Origin: Zeimonas arvi
GTDB taxonomy: Bacteria; Pseudomonadota; Gammaproteobacteria; Burkholderiales; Burkholderiaceae_E
Reading direction: 5' to 3'
Length of the DNA stretch: 64,000 nucleotides
Assembly: GCF_008039575.1 (NCBI RefSeq)
Contig: NZ_VDUY01000003.1
Location: forward strand, 372,001-436,000
This document shows, piece by piece, positions 8,658 to 20,132 of the stretch; position 1 is the first letter of the stretch, and the number at the start of each line of letters is the position of its first letter. The notes beneath the pieces were generated by a model. It was not told where the DNA came from. It did not search any database and saw only the letters and a list, made by a program, of their open reading frames with translations. Made by a program: the position numbers and the translations under genes.

Positions 8658-9599
8658 TCAGCCGCTTGCGGCCTCGGTGACGATGGCCTCGAGCCTGCGG
8701 ACGTCGGCCACGAACAGCCGGATGCCCTCGGCGAGCTTCTCCGAGGCCATCGCGTCCTCGTTGACCGCGAAACGGAACTGCTTCTCGTCGAAGCGCTCGC
8801 GCTCGACCGCCTGTGCGCGGGCCCGGTCCGGATCGAGCTTGCGCTCGACCGGCGCCTCGGAGGCGCGCAGCTGCTCGAGCAGCTCGGGACTGATCGTGAG
8901 CAGGTCGCAGCCCGCCAGCGCGAGCACCTGGCCGGTGCTGCGGAAGCTCGCCCCCATGACTTCGGTCTGGTAGCCGAAGCGCTTGAAGTAGCCGTAGATG
9001 CGCCGCACCGACAGCACGCCGGGGTCTTCCTCGGGCGCGAAGTCGACGCCGTCGCGCTTGCGGTACCAGTCGAGGATGCGCCCGACGAAGGGGGAGATCA
9101 GCGTGACGCCGGCATCGGCGCAGGCCACCGCCTGGGGGAAGGAGAACAGCAGCGTGAGGTTGCAGCGGATGTCCTCGTTCTCCAGTCGCTCCGCGGCCCG
9201 GATGCCTTCCCAGGTCGCGGCGATCTTGACCAGCACCCGCTCTCGCGGCACGCCGGCAGCCTCGTAGAGCGCAATCAGCGCGCGCGCCTTGTCGATCGTG
9301 CCCTCGGTGTCGAAGGACAGGCGCGCGTCGACCTCGGTGGATACGCGCCCCGGCACGATGGACAGGATCTCGCGGCCGAAGCGCACCAGCAGCCGGTCGC
9401 ACAGTGCGTCGATCGGCTCTCCGCGATGCGCTGCCACGGTTTCCTCGACCAGCGAGCGGTACTCCGGCTTCTGGACCGCCTTCAGGATCAGCGACGGATT
9501 GGTGGTCGCGTCGCGCGGCGCGTAGGTGCGCATCGCGTTGAAGTCACCGGTGTCGGCCACCACGGTGGTGCACTGCCTGAGGCGCTCGAGCGCGTTCAT
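8658..9599 (-). CDS. tal: Transaldolase
   Basis: A 313-residue transaldolase of the TalB type in the non-oxidative pentose phosphate pathway. It transfers dihydroxyacetone between sedoheptulose 7-phosphate and glyceraldehyde 3-phosphate through a Schiff base. Catalytic Lys125 lies in [16 protein letters not shown], and the N-terminal motifs VVADTGDF and [10 protein letters not shown] are intact. Length is normal for the family. The ATG at 9599 overlaps the dsbB stop by ATGA. A long in-frame extension upstream overlaps dsbB in another frame and should be ignored. Coupling of a sugar-phosphate enzyme to dsbB is functionally odd and probably only economical. Confidence 0.95.
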   Translation of the reverse strand: MNALERLRQCTTVVADTGDFNAMRTYAPRDATTNPSLILKAVQKPEYRSLVEETVAAHRGEPIDALCDRLLVRFGREILSIVPGRVSTEVDARLSFDTEGTIDKARALIALYEAAGVPRERVLVKIAATWEGIRAAERLENEDIRCNLTLLFSFPQAVACADAGVTLISPFVGRILDWYRKRDGVDFAPEEDPGVLSVRRIYGYFKRFGYQTEVMGASFRSTGQVLALAGCDLLTISPELLEQLRASEAPVERKLDPDRARAQAVERERFDEKQFRFAVNEDAMASEKLAEGIRLFVADVRRLEAIVTEAASG

Positions 9600-10087
9600 C
9601 GGGGTTTCCGGAAGCCGGCGCGCAGCGCGCCGATCGATGCGAGGCACAGCAGCACGAACAGCGCCGCGCTCCAGGCCGCGAAAGGCAGGCCCAGCAAGGG
9701 CGCGCTCGCGTCGGCGCAGGAGGCGGTGGCCTCGAAGAGCGCCGGGAAACGCTCGTCGAGGCCCGTTCGCAGCAGGAAACGGTCGGCGAAGGTGTAGGCG
9801 CAGGACTCGGCCCTGGAGGCCACGAACTGCTGGTGCAACGCCGCCCAGACGCCGCCCGCCGCCAGCAGCGCGGCGAGCGCGCCCGCCGCGGCGAAGGCCG
9901 GGCGCACCGCGACGAGCGCGGCCGCCAGCAACGCCGCCGCCGCGACCGCCAGGAAGATCACCCGCTGGAAGGTGCACCAGGCGCAGGGCTCCATGCCGAA
10001 TCCGTGCTGGAGCACGAGCGCGAGCGCCACCGCGCCCGCCGCGAGCGCGGCGATTCCTGCGAAGATCGAAGCTGGCGAGCGCGGCAT
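9596..10087 (-). CDS. dsbB: Disulfide bond formation protein B
   Basis: A 163-residue inner-membrane protein with four helices that reoxidises DsbA and passes electrons to quinones. The first periplasmic cysteine pair is in EPCAWC (Cys35 and Cys38) and the second pair is Cys96 in ESCAYTF and Cys124 in ASCADAS, which is the DsbB layout. The gene lies between the flavocytochrome c gene and tal on the same strand; it starts 27 nt after the fccB stop and ends in an ATGA overlap with tal. Assignment rests on the cysteine spacing and on membrane topology. Confidence 0.93.
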   Translation of the reverse strand: MPRSPASIFAGIAALAAGAVALALVLQHGFGMEPCAWCTFQRVIFLAVAAAALLAAALVAVRPAFAAAGALAALLAAGGVWAALHQQFVASRAESCAYTFADRFLLRTGLDERFPALFEATASCADASAPLLGLPFAAWSAALFVLLCLASIGALRAGFRKPR

Positions 10088-10114
10088 TGGGCTCCGTGAG
10101 TCGGACCGAGGTCC

Positions 10115-11434
10115 TCAGGTCAGCATGTCGTTCCAGATGTTGCGGGCCCAGGCGTTGGCGTAGTTACCCTCGAGCAGGCTCGCTTCGGCCGACAACCCGC
10201 CCGCGCCCTGCACCGGCTCGATCGTCTTCTTTTCCGGCGACCAGCGATGCACCGAGGCGACATGCACGACCCGCTTGTCGTCGACGAAACTGTAGCAGGT
10301 GTTCGCCATCATCTGCGGCTCGGGAGCGCGGCCGCTGAGGATCTCGATGATGTTGGCCGCAGCCGCCTTGCCGTGCTGGTTGGCCATGTGTCCCGACTTG
10401 GGCATGGCCGGCGCCGACAGCGTCGCGTCGCCGAGCACGTGGATCCCCTTGGCGGCGGTGGATTCCAGCGTGATCCAGTCGACCGTGCACCAGCGATCGT
10501 TGGCGTTGACCAGCCCGGTCTTGCGGGCGATCTCGGCGGCGCCGTGCGGCGGCACGACGTTCAGCACGCTGGCCTTGACCTTGTCGCCGAGATCGGTGAT
10601 CGCCACGCGATTGCGCGCGTCGACCTCGGTGACCTGCATGTTCGGCTGGTAGTCGATCATCCCCTTGTATTGGCCGTTCCACTCCTTCAGGAACAGGCCC
10701 TTCTTCGACTGGATGTCGGCATTGGCGTCCAGGACGACGATCTTCGACTTCGGCTTGTAGGTCTTGAAGTAGTGCGCAACCTGGCAGACCCGCTCGTAGG
10801 GCCCGGGCGGGCAGCGGTACGGCGAGCGGGGAATGGACAGCACGTAGACGCCGCCGTCGGGCATGGCCTCGAGCTGCTGGCGCAGCGCCACCGTCTGCGG
10901 GCCGGCCTTCCAGGCGTGCAGGATGGTCTTCTGCGCCTCGGCGTCCAGGCCCTGGATCGCGCCGAAGTTGAAGTCGATCCCGGGCGACATGACGATCCGG
11001 TCGAAGACCTGCTCGCCGGCGCGGGCGAAGCTGACCTTGCGGGTGACCGGATCGACCGCGCGAACCTCGTCGCGGATCACTTTGACGCCGGCCTTGCGCA
11101 AGCCATCGTAGGAGGTGGTGAGGTCCTCGATCTTGCGCGAGCCGCCGAGCACCAGGTTGGACAGCGGGCAGGACACGAAGGCCGCCTCGCGCTCGACCAG
11201 CGTGACCTGCACGCCGTCGCCGCCCCATTTCTTCAGGTACTTGGCGGCGGTGGCGCCGCCGTAGCCGCCGCCGATCACCAGCACGCGGCCCAGCGTCCCG
11301 CTGGACGCCGCCGGCGCGCCGTCGACCGCGCAGCCGGCCAGGCCGAAGGCGCTGCCCGCGCCGAGGATGCCGAGCGCCGAGCCCGAGCCGAGCGCCTGCG
11401 TGAAGCGGCGCCGCGAATTGTCGATCGTGTTCAT
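10115..11434 (-). CDS. fccB: Flavocytochrome c sulfide dehydrogenase, flavoprotein subunit
   Basis: A 439-residue periplasmic FAD protein (FccB/SoxF family) that oxidises sulfide to sulfur species and passes electrons to a cytochrome c partner. The N-terminus is a Tat signal (SRRRFTQ), and LAGC at about residue 34 resembles a lipobox, so the protein may be membrane-anchored. The FAD motif [17 protein letters not shown] starts at about 51. [11 protein letters not shown] and NTCYSF contain the cysteines equivalent to the redox disulfide of the family. It lies directly downstream of a c-type cytochrome. No other sox genes are present in the window. Confidence 0.9.
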   Translation of the reverse strand: MNTIDNSRRRFTQALGSGSALGILGAGSAFGLAGCAVDGAPAASSGTLGRVLVIGGGYGGATAAKYLKKWGGDGVQVTLVEREAAFVSCPLSNLVLGGSRKIEDLTTSYDGLRKAGVKVIRDEVRAVDPVTRKVSFARAGEQVFDRIVMSPGIDFNFGAIQGLDAEAQKTILHAWKAGPQTVALRQQLEAMPDGGVYVLSIPRSPYRCPPGPYERVCQVAHYFKTYKPKSKIVVLDANADIQSKKGLFLKEWNGQYKGMIDYQPNMQVTEVDARNRVAITDLGDKVKASVLNVVPPHGAAEIARKTGLVNANDRWCTVDWITLESTAAKGIHVLGDATLSAPAMPKSGHMANQHGKAAAANIIEILSGRAPEPQMMANTCYSFVDDKRVVHVASVHRWSPEKKTIEPVQGAGGLSAEASLLEGNYANAWARNIWNDMLT

Positions 11435-11450
11435 GTCCGCGTCTCCCCGG

Positions 11451-11768
11451 TCACTTCTGCGGCTGCTGCTTCGAGAAATAGTCGGCCAGCGCGACGATCT
11501 GCTCGTCGGTGTAGCCCTTGGCGATCTGGTGCATGATCGTGGCCTGACGCTTGCCCTCGCGGAAGGCCTTCATCTGCTCGACGAAATAGGTCGCCGACAG
11601 CCCCGCGAGGCCAGGCATGCCGCCGCCCCCCGCCGAGCGGCCATCGGTGCCGTGGCAGTTCGCGCAATTGGCGGCCAGGTAACGCGCCTGCTGGGCCTGC
11701 GCCGGCAGCGCGGCGGCCGCCAGGCCGATCGCCATGAAGGCGGCTCCGACCGTCGTGGTCGTTCTCAT
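11451..11768 (-). CDS. Monohaem cytochrome c, flavocytochrome c subunit type
   Basis: A 105-residue periplasmic cytochrome c. A Sec signal ends at PAQAQ near residue 26, and the haem motif is CANCHG (Cys35, Cys38, His39). The sixth ligand is probably the Met of TIMHQIAKGYTDEQI. The sequence resembles the small FccA/SoxE subunits that pair with FccB, and the flavoprotein gene starts 16 nt downstream on the same strand. The start at 11768 is chosen because GAGGAG lies eight bases before it and because a signal peptide follows at once; an upstream in-frame ATG at 11849 would add a basic tail. Confidence 0.88.
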   Translation of the reverse strand: MRTTTTVGAAFMAIGLAAAALPAQAQQARYLAANCANCHGTDGRSAGGGGMPGLAGLSATYFVEQMKAFREGKRQATIMHQIAKGYTDEQIVALADYFSKQQPQK

Positions 11769-11838
11769 GTGCTTCTCCTCGTATCGTCGTGAGCCGGCAG
11801 CACGGCGTCTTCTTCGCGAGATCGCCACCGGACGGCCC

Positions 11839-11866
11839 ATTCTAGACAATCCTGCGCCTGTTGCAC
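11839..11866 (-). promoter_or_regulatory. Candidate sigma70 promoter for the flavocytochrome c genes
   Basis: Reading the minus strand, GTGCAA (-35, plus positions 11861-11866) is followed after 16 nt by TAGAAT (-10, plus 11839-11844). It lies about 70 nt upstream of the cytochrome start. A TA-rich hexamer in this GC-rich sequence is notable, but the site was read by eye only. Confidence 0.4.
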
Positions 11867-11935
11867 CGCGTCGACGGTCGAGCGCATTTGCTTATCCTTT
11901 CGTTTGGCAGCCGACGCTGCGCCGCGACGCGGATC

Positions 11936-11965
11936 CGCAAACGACAACGGGACCCGAGGGTCCCG
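11936..11965 (-). terminator. Candidate terminator downstream of clpA
   Basis: Seven-base stem CGGGACC / GGTCCCG with a four-base loop at 11948-11965. On the minus strand it is followed by TTGTCGTTTG, a weak T-rich tail. It lies 75 nt past the clpA stop, which fits a terminator of the clpSA operon. Confidence 0.45.
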
Positions 11966-12039
11966 CCGGGAGGGCCGGCTGGCCGGCGTGGCCTGCGCGG
12001 CGCGCCCGGGGGTCGGCGTGCGCCTTCCCCGGGCGCCGC

Positions 12040-14345
<2,306 letters not shown>

Positions 14346-14349
<4 letters not shown>

Positions 14350-14654
14350 GCTTCCTCCATCACGCACTGCAGCGGGTGCTGATGCTCGCGTGAATAACTG
14401 CTGACCTGCTCGACCTTCGTCGCTGCGATATCGCGAGGGAACACGCCGCAGACGCCGCGTCCGTCCCGGTGAACCTTCAGCATGACCTGGGTCGCCTTTT
14501 CGCGCCCCATGCCGAAGAATTTCTGCAAAACGCTCACGACGAACTCCATGGGCGTGAAATCGTCATTGAGCAGAACCACCTGGTACATCGGCGGCGGCTT
14601 CAGTCGCGATTCCCGACGTTCGAGAACGGTGGAGGGATCGTGCCGGGTCGCCAT
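14346..14654 (-). CDS. clpS: ClpS adaptor protein
   Basis: A 102-residue adaptor that binds the ClpA N domain and delivers N-degron substrates. The core [17 protein letters not shown] (about 24-40) holds the N-degron binding pocket, and [15 protein letters not shown] follows near residue 62. Length is typical. The stop overlaps the clpA start, a standard clpS-clpA operon. No ribosome site precedes the ATG, and a TAGAAT -10 sits only seven bases upstream, so the message may be leaderless. Confidence 0.96.
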
Positions 14655-14660
14655 GAATGC

Positions 14661-14688
14661 ATTCTAGCGAGTCGCGAGGGCGGCGCAA
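14661..14688 (-). promoter_or_regulatory. Candidate promoter of clpS-clpA
   Basis: On the minus strand TTGCGC (plus 14683-14688) is followed after 16 nt by TAGAAT (plus 14661-14666). Transcription seven bases past the -10 would begin at or next to the clpS ATG at 14654. The hexamers and spacing resemble those upstream of the cytochrome gene at 11839. Confidence 0.4.
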
Positions 14689-14759
14689 CAATCGCAGGGG
14701 GAATGGTCCGCCCGACGTGAACGCCGTCACGCCGAAAGGCGGGCGTGGCGCGCCGGCAC

Positions 14760-14788
14760 TTGACGCCGGCGCAAATCCGAAAAAGAAT
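14760..14788 (+). promoter_or_regulatory. Candidate cold-shock gene promoter with long leader
   Basis: TTGACG (14760-14765), a 17-nt spacer and AAGAAT (14783-14788) form a plausible sigma70 promoter within the 303-nt clpS-csp gap. It would give a leader of about 160 nt before the csp ATG. Long structured leaders are characteristic of cspA-type genes. The rest of the gap shows no gene. Confidence 0.35.
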
Positions 14789-14957
14789 CCGAGCGCTGTC
14801 CGGGGATATTCCCCGGGTCGCGCCGGCCCGACTATTCCTTTCAGAAATGGGGCAGCGCAGCCGCCATTTCAAGGGGCAGCACCAGGCGGGCCGGTCGAGG
14901 GGGTGAGCCGAGAGGCTGCCAGCCGGCCCGGGTAATCGTTTTCAGGAATGTTCAGGC

Positions 14958-15161
14958 ATGGCTACAGGCACCGTTAAGTGGTTCAACGATTCGAAGGGCT
15001 TCGGCTTCATCACGCCGGATGACGGCGGCGAGGATCTCTTCGCGCACTTCAGCGCAATCCAGATGAACGGATTCAAGACGCTGAAGGAGGGGCAGAAGGT
15101 CCAGTTCGACGTGGTGACCGGGCCCAAGGGCAAGCAGGCCTCGAACATCCAGGCGGCCTGA
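14958..15161 (+). CDS. Cold-shock protein of the CspA family
   Basis: A 67-residue single OB-fold protein that binds single-stranded RNA and DNA. RNP1 is KGFGFI (residues 13-18) and RNP2 is DLFAHF (26-31), and the whole length matches CspA/CspD-type proteins. It may act as an RNA chaperone; cold induction cannot be told from the protein alone. It lies beside clpS in the opposite orientation, a common arrangement in beta- and gammaproteobacteria. An intrinsic terminator follows 38 nt after the stop. Confidence 0.95.
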   Translation: MATGTVKWFNDSKGFGFITPDDGGEDLFAHFSAIQMNGFKTLKEGQKVQFDVVTGPKGKQASNIQAA

Positions 15162-15199
15162 GGGTCGCCGCGCCGGGCGACCGGCGCCGCAACACCGAG

Positions 15200-15226
15200 C
15201 GCCGGGGAGACCCGGCGTTCTTCTTT
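15200..15226 (+). terminator. Intrinsic terminator of the cold-shock gene
   Basis: Stem CGCCGGG / CCCGGCG with GAGA loop (15200-15217), followed by TTCTTCTTT. It is correctly placed downstream of the csp stop. Confidence 0.8.
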
Positions 15227-15236
15227 GCGCGGCCGG

Positions 15237-15273
15237 CAAAGAAAAACCCCAGTCGAATCAACGAACTGGGGTT
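15237..15273 (-). terminator. Intrinsic terminator of icd
   Basis: Nine-base perfect stem AACCCCAGT / ACTGGGGTT around an 11-nt loop (15245-15273). On the minus strand it runs into TTTTCTTT. It lies 46 nt past the icd stop and back-to-back with the csp terminator. Confidence 0.85.
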
Positions 15274-15319
15274 CGGCGCGGAAAAGGAGGGAACGCCGCG
15301 AGGGCGCCCCCGGACCACG

Positions 15320-16573
<1,254 letters not shown>

Positions 16574-16596
16574 GCGCAGGATTCCTCGGTAGATGG

Positions 16597-16628
16597 TTGT
16601 TCGGTTCGCGGGTTAGCCCATAATTATG
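16597..16628 (+). promoter_or_regulatory. Candidate promoter for the DUF192 gene with a palindromic -10
   Basis: TTGTTC (16597-16602), a 16-nt spacer and CATAAT (16619-16624). The -10 is part of a perfect 10-bp palindrome CATAATTATG (16619-16628), so it reads the same toward icd on the other strand. A shared site for both divergent genes is possible. Confidence 0.35.
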
Positions 16629-16686
16629 CAGCATCGGCCCGCCGCGCAGGCCCCTTGCGGCACCCCGAACCGGAAGCAGCCCTGAC

Positions 16687-17172
16687 ATGAAGCAAACCCT
16701 TCGACTCGCCGCGCTGTCGCTCGTCCTGGGCCTGGGCCTGCTCGGCGCCGGTCAGATGGCGACGCCGTCGGCCGCCGCCCAGGGGCAGGCCCAGCCGACC
16801 CTTCCGACGGTCACGCTGCAGGCCGGCATCCACCTGGTCAAGGCCGAGGTGGCCAACACGCCAAAGACGCGCGAGATCGGCCTGATGTTCCGCGAACGGC
16901 TGGCGCCCAACCACGGCATGCTCTTCGTGTTCCGCGAGAAGGCCGGCCACTGCTTCTGGATGCGCAACACGCTGATCCCGCTGTCGATCGCCTTCCTGGA
17001 CGACGACGGCACGATCGTCAACATCGAGGACATGGCGCCGCGCAGCGAGGCCAGCCACTGCCCGAAGCGGCCGGTGCGGTTCGCGCTGGAGATGGACCAG
17101 GGCTGGTTCGCCAAGCGCGGGCTGGCGGCCGGCGCGAAGCTGGCATCCCCGCAGGTGTTCGGCAAGCGCTAG
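16687..17172 (+). CDS. DUF192 family secreted protein
   Basis: A 161-residue protein with a signal peptide (hydrophobic stretch at about 7-22, likely cleavage near AAAQG at 34). The DUF192 core contains TREIGLMFRERLAPNHGMLF and HCFWMRNTLIPLSIAFLDDDG, which are the conserved segments of the family. The domain has a beta-barrel fold, but the family has no established biochemical function. It is probably periplasmic. It lies opposite icd, a common neighbour in Burkholderiales. A GC-rich hairpin follows directly after the stop. Confidence 0.85.
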   Translation: MKQTLRLAALSLVLGLGLLGAGQMATPSAAAQGQAQPTLPTVTLQAGIHLVKAEVANTPKTREIGLMFRERLAPNHGMLFVFREKAGHCFWMRNTLIPLSIAFLDDDGTIVNIEDMAPRSEASHCPKRPVRFALEMDQGWFAKRGLAAGAKLASPQVFGKR

Positions 17173-17173
17173 C

Positions 17174-17195
17174 GCCGCCGGGTGCGCCCGGCGGC
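17174..17195. terminator. GC-rich hairpin between convergent genes
   Basis: Perfect nine-base stem GCCGCCGGG / CCCGGCGGC with loop TGCG, starting 2 nt after the DUF192 stop and facing the GlsB-like gene. No T-tract follows, so termination is plausible but not shown. Confidence 0.4.
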
Positions 17196-17226
17196 CGCGC
17201 GCCCCGGGCCGCCAGTTCCCGGGCCG

Positions 17227-17475
17227 CTAGCCCTTCTTGATGAACTTGCCGTAGGCCCAGAGCACCAGGATCGCGCCGAGCACCGAAGCGATGAAGCCCG
17301 CGCCCGAGCCCTGCGGGTAGAAGCCGACCGCCCGGCCGATGAAGCCGGCCACGAAGGCGCCCACGATGCCCAGCAGCATCGTGACGATGATGCCGCCGCC
17401 CTGCGAGCCGGGCATGATGAACTTGGCGACCGCGCCGATCGCGAGTCCGATGATGGCAGTCCAGATCAGGCTCAT
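17227..17475 (-). CDS. GlsB/YeaQ/YmgE-family small membrane protein
   Basis: An 82-residue glycine-rich protein with three hydrophobic helices. The first helix has the pattern IGLAIGAVAKFIMPG, and the middle helix GGGIIVTMLLGIVGAFVAGFIG carries the GxxxG-like repeats of the transglycosylase-associated (GlsB/YeaQ) family. Members are often induced by stress, but their role is unknown. The ATG at 17475 is preceded by a GGAGG ribosome site at about 17484-17488. The gene is divergent from the DUF2249 gene, with the NsrR-like operator between them, nearer to DUF2249. Confidence 0.85.
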   Translation of the reverse strand: MSLIWTAIIGLAIGAVAKFIMPGSQGGGIIVTMLLGIVGAFVAGFIGRAVGFYPQGSGAGFIASVLGAILVLWAYGKFIKKG

Positions 17476-17601
17476 GTCGAGCGTCCTCCATTCGAGATCG
17501 GATTCCGCATTGAAACACGATCCGCTCGCTTGCGCTGCGTCAAACCGAATCCGGCCGCCGGCGCCTCACCCTCTCGTGGCGGCGCGCATTCGGTGCTTCA
17601 A

Positions 17602-17624
17602 TAGATGCTTTCATAACGCATCTT
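17602..17624 (+). promoter_or_regulatory. NsrR-like operator upstream of the DUF2249 gene
   Basis: A 23-bp imperfect palindrome with arms AGATGC and GCATCT. Against the proteobacterial NsrR consensus, half-sites AAGATGY and RCATCTT in a 23-bp frame, the spacing is exact and I count about 18 of 22 defined positions matching. It ends 14 nt before the start codon, just ahead of the AAAGGA ribosome site, a position suited to repression. NsrR is a nitric-oxide-sensing Fe-S repressor. The match was made by eye from memory of the consensus. Confidence 0.55.
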
Positions 17625-17638
17625 TAAAGGACCCCCGC

Positions 17639-17905
17639 ATGAGCACTGCCACCGCGACCCTCGATGTCAGGACCATTCCGCCGCGCGAACGCCACGTCCG
17701 CATCTTCTCGACCTTCCAGCACCTTCCCGTGGACGGCAGCATCGAACTGGTGAACGACCACGACCCGGTGCCGCTGCACGACCAGTTCCTGGCTCTGCTG
17801 CCTGGCGGATTCAGCTGGGACTACCTGGAAACGGGACCGGACCTGTGGCGCGTGCGCATCGGGAAACTGGGCGGAAGCAGCTGCTGCGGCTCCTGCGGAG
17901 GCTGA
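17639..17905 (+). CDS. DUF2249 domain protein
   Basis: An 88-residue soluble protein made of one DUF2249 domain: LDVRTIPPRERHVRIFSTFQ at the N-terminus, then the FDxL-like core and a C-terminal WRVRIGKL strand. The tail SSCCGSCGG is cysteine-rich, which could bind metal or act in redox chemistry; that is inference. DUF2249 resembles the TusA/SirA-like fold and is often found near nitrogen-oxide genes. The ATG has AAAGGA seven bases upstream. The NsrR-like operator just before it suggests control by nitric oxide. Function is unknown. Confidence 0.82.
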   Translation: MSTATATLDVRTIPPRERHVRIFSTFQHLPVDGSIELVNDHDPVPLHDQFLALLPGGFSWDYLETGPDLWRVRIGKLGGSSCCGSCGG

Positions 17906-17974
17906 TCCGGGCGCTCAGGCCTCGCAGACCTCCGCACCGGCCCTCGGAATGACGGCCCCGGGCGCAGCCACGCG

Positions 17975-17996
17975 AAAGGGGCCCGAAGGCCCCTTT
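17975..17996. terminator. Bidirectional hairpin between DUF2249 and sodB
   Basis: Perfect nine-base stem AAAGGGGCC / GGCCCCTTT with a CGAA tetraloop. It lies between two convergent genes and has A/T runs at the stem ends, so it could stop transcription from both sides. Confidence 0.6.
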
Positions 17997-18059
17997 GCAA
18001 CGAGAGCCCCTCGGGCCCCCGCGGTCCGGCCCGCGCAGCGCGTTCGCGCCGCGAACCCG

Positions 18060-18641
18060 TCAGGCGAAGTTCTTCGCCGCGAAGTCCCAGTTGGCCAGAT
18101 GGTTCAGGAAGGTCTCCACGAACTTCGGTCGGGCATTGCGATAGTCGATGTAATAAGCGTGCTCCCAGACGTCGATGGTCAACAGCGGCTTGTCCGCCCC
18201 GGTGAGCGGCGTGGCCGCGTTGCTGGTGTTGACGATGTCGACGCTGCCGTCGGCCTTCTTGACCAGCCAGGTCCAGCCCGATCCGAAGTTGCCGACCGCG
18301 CTCTTGGTGAAGGCTTCCTTGAAGGCGTCGAATGAGCCCCACTTGGCCTTGATCGCGTCGGCCAGCGCGCCCGAAGGCTGGCCGCCGCCGTTGGGCTTCA
18401 TGCAGTGCCAGAAGAAGGTGTGGTTCCAGACCTGGGCCGCGTTGTTGAAGACGCCGCCCTGAGACTTGCGGATGATGTCCTCGAGGCTGGCGTTCTCGAA
18501 CTCGGTGCCCTTGATCAGGTTGTTCAGGTTCGTGACATAGGCCTGATGGTGCTTGCCGTGGTGGTACTCGAAGGTCTCCTTCGAGATGTGCGGGGCCAGG
18601 GCATCGGGAGCGTAAGGAAGGGCGGGAAGCTGGTGTTCCAT
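18060..18641 (-). CDS. sodB: Iron superoxide dismutase
   Basis: A 193-residue Fe-type SOD that converts superoxide to peroxide and oxygen in the cytoplasm. The metal ligands are His27, His74, Asp157 and His161, aligned with the Escherichia coli enzyme. Gln70 in [13 protein letters not shown] marks the iron rather than the manganese class. Length is normal. The start at 18641 is preceded by GAGGA; an in-frame ATG 36 nt upstream is less likely because SodB proteins begin with the MEHxLPxLPY pattern. The gene lies downstream of xseA on the same strand, as in many Burkholderiales. Confidence 0.96.
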   Translation of the reverse strand: MEHQLPALPYAPDALAPHISKETFEYHHGKHHQAYVTNLNNLIKGTEFENASLEDIIRKSQGGVFNNAAQVWNHTFFWHCMKPNGGGQPSGALADAIKAKWGSFDAFKEAFTKSAVGNFGSGWTWLVKKADGSVDIVNTSNAATPLTGADKPLLTIDVWEHAYYIDYRNARPKFVETFLNHLANWDFAAKNFA

Positions 18642-18779
18642 GTCTTGTCCTCGTGCGTTAGTTATTGAACCCGGCATTCTAGGCCGAACGGCCGGGACCC
18701 TCCAGCGAAGCGGGGATTGCGCCGGATGCGAAGGCGGTTCCCCCTCCCTGTCCTCCGCCCTTGTCCTCCGCCCTTGCCG

Positions 18780-20132
18780 CTACGCCTCCGGATGCGAGGC
18801 CGTCACCGTGGCATCGAGCCGGCCGCTGGCGAGCCGCACCGACAACGGATCGCCCGGCCTGGCCCGCGCGGCGTCGCGCAGCACGGTACCGTCGGGGCTG
18901 CTCACGATCGCGTAGCCCCGGTCGAGCACCGCCTGCGGGCTGACCAGCGCGAGCGCGGCCGCGGCCGCGTCGACTCGCCGCCCGCGCTGCGCCAGTGTCT
19001 CGCGGACCGCGCTCGCCAGCCGGCGCTCGAGCGCCTCCAGCCGCTGACGCGCGAGGTCGGCGCGCGGGGCCCGCATCCTGGCCGCCAGCCGGTCGAGCGC
19101 GCCGGCGCGGCGCAATCGCTGGGCATTGCCGGCCGCCGCCAGCCGCTGCGACAGCGCCACCACCCGCCTGGCCCGGTCGCGCCACTGGGCCGAAGGCGGC
19201 CGCAACAGCCGGGTGCCGGTGTCCAGTCGCTGGGCGGCGCGATCGAGCCTGCGTCGCATGGCCATCTGCAGCCGCTGCGCCAGCCGGAGCGCGCCGCGCG
19301 CCAATTCGCGCCGGTCGGGCGCCACCAGCTCGGCCGCGGCGGTCGGCGTGGGGGCGCGCAGGTCGGCCACGAAGTCGGCGATGGTGAAGTCGGTCTCGTG
19401 ACCGACCCCGACCACCACCGGCAACGGACAGGCGGCGATCGCGCGGGCGACACGCTCGTCGTTGAAGGACCAGAGATCCTCGATCGACCCGCCGCCGCGC
19501 ACCAGGAGCAACACCTCGCAATCGCGCCGGCTGCCCGCCCGGCCGATCGCCGTCGCGATCTGGGCCGGCGCCTCGGCCCCCTGCACCTGCGTCGGGTAGA
19601 CGACCACCGGGATGGCCGGCGCGCGCCGACGCAGCGTGGTGAGCACGTCGCGCAGCGCCGCCGCCTGCGGCGAGGTCACGATCCCGATCGCCGCCGGATG
19701 GGCCGGCAGCGGCCGCTTGCGGGCCGCCTCGAACAGGCCCTCGCGCTGCAGGCGGTCCTTCAGCTCGAGGAAGCGCCGGTACAGGTCGCCGGCCCCCGCC
19801 CGGCGCATCGCCTCGACATTGAGCTGGAATTCCCCGCGGGCCTCGTAAAGCGTGGCCAGTGCCAGCACCTCGACCCGGTCGCCGTCGCGCGGCGAGAAAT
19901 CCACGTTGCGGGCCCGGCCGCGGAACATCACGCAGCGGACCTGGGCCGACGCGTCCTTGAGCGAGAAGTACCAATGCCCGCTCGCCGCCCGGACCACGTT
20001 CGACAGTTCGCCCTCGACCCGCACCACCGGGAGACTTTGCTCCAGAATGCCTGCAACCGCGCGGTTCAGCTCGGAAACCGTGAGGATTTCCCGCGCCGTT
20101 GCGCGGTTTTCGCTCCGGATTTCAGTATTCAT
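18780..20132 (-). CDS. xseA: Exodeoxyribonuclease VII large subunit
   Basis: A 450-residue protein, the catalytic subunit of ExoVII, which degrades single-stranded DNA to oligonucleotides. The N-terminal OB fold (TVSELNRAVAGIL to VRCVMFRG) is followed by the catalytic core with GIVTSPQAAALRDVLTTLRRR, VLLLVRGGGSIEDLWSFNDE and VVVGVGHETDFTIADFVADLRAPTP, then a long helical region rich in arginine. The start is taken at ATG 20132; a GTG 27 nt further out is also possible. xseB is not nearby, which is common outside the gammaproteobacteria. It may share transcription with sodB downstream. Confidence 0.95.
   Translation of the reverse strand: MNTEIRSENRATAREILTVSELNRAVAGILEQSLPVVRVEGELSNVVRAASGHWYFSLKDASAQVRCVMFRGRARNVDFSPRDGDRVEVLALATLYEARGEFQLNVEAMRRAGAGDLYRRFLELKDRLQREGLFEAARKRPLPAHPAAIGIVTSPQAAALRDVLTTLRRRAPAIPVVVYPTQVQGAEAPAQIATAIGRAGSRRDCEVLLLVRGGGSIEDLWSFNDERVARAIAACPLPVVVGVGHETDFTIADFVADLRAPTPTAAAELVAPDRRELARGALRLAQRLQMAMRRRLDRAAQRLDTGTRLLRPPSAQWRDRARRVVALSQRLAAAGNAQRLRRAGALDRLAARMRAPRADLARQRLEALERRLASAVRETLAQRGRRVDAAAAALALVSPQAVLDRGYAIVSSPDGTVLRDAARARPGDPLSVRLASGRLDATVTASHPEA

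Noticed and set aside
9600-9977. N-terminal extension of transaldolase by 126 codons
   Set aside because: The extension lies in the dsbB gene in another frame. The ATG at 9599 gives the normal family length.
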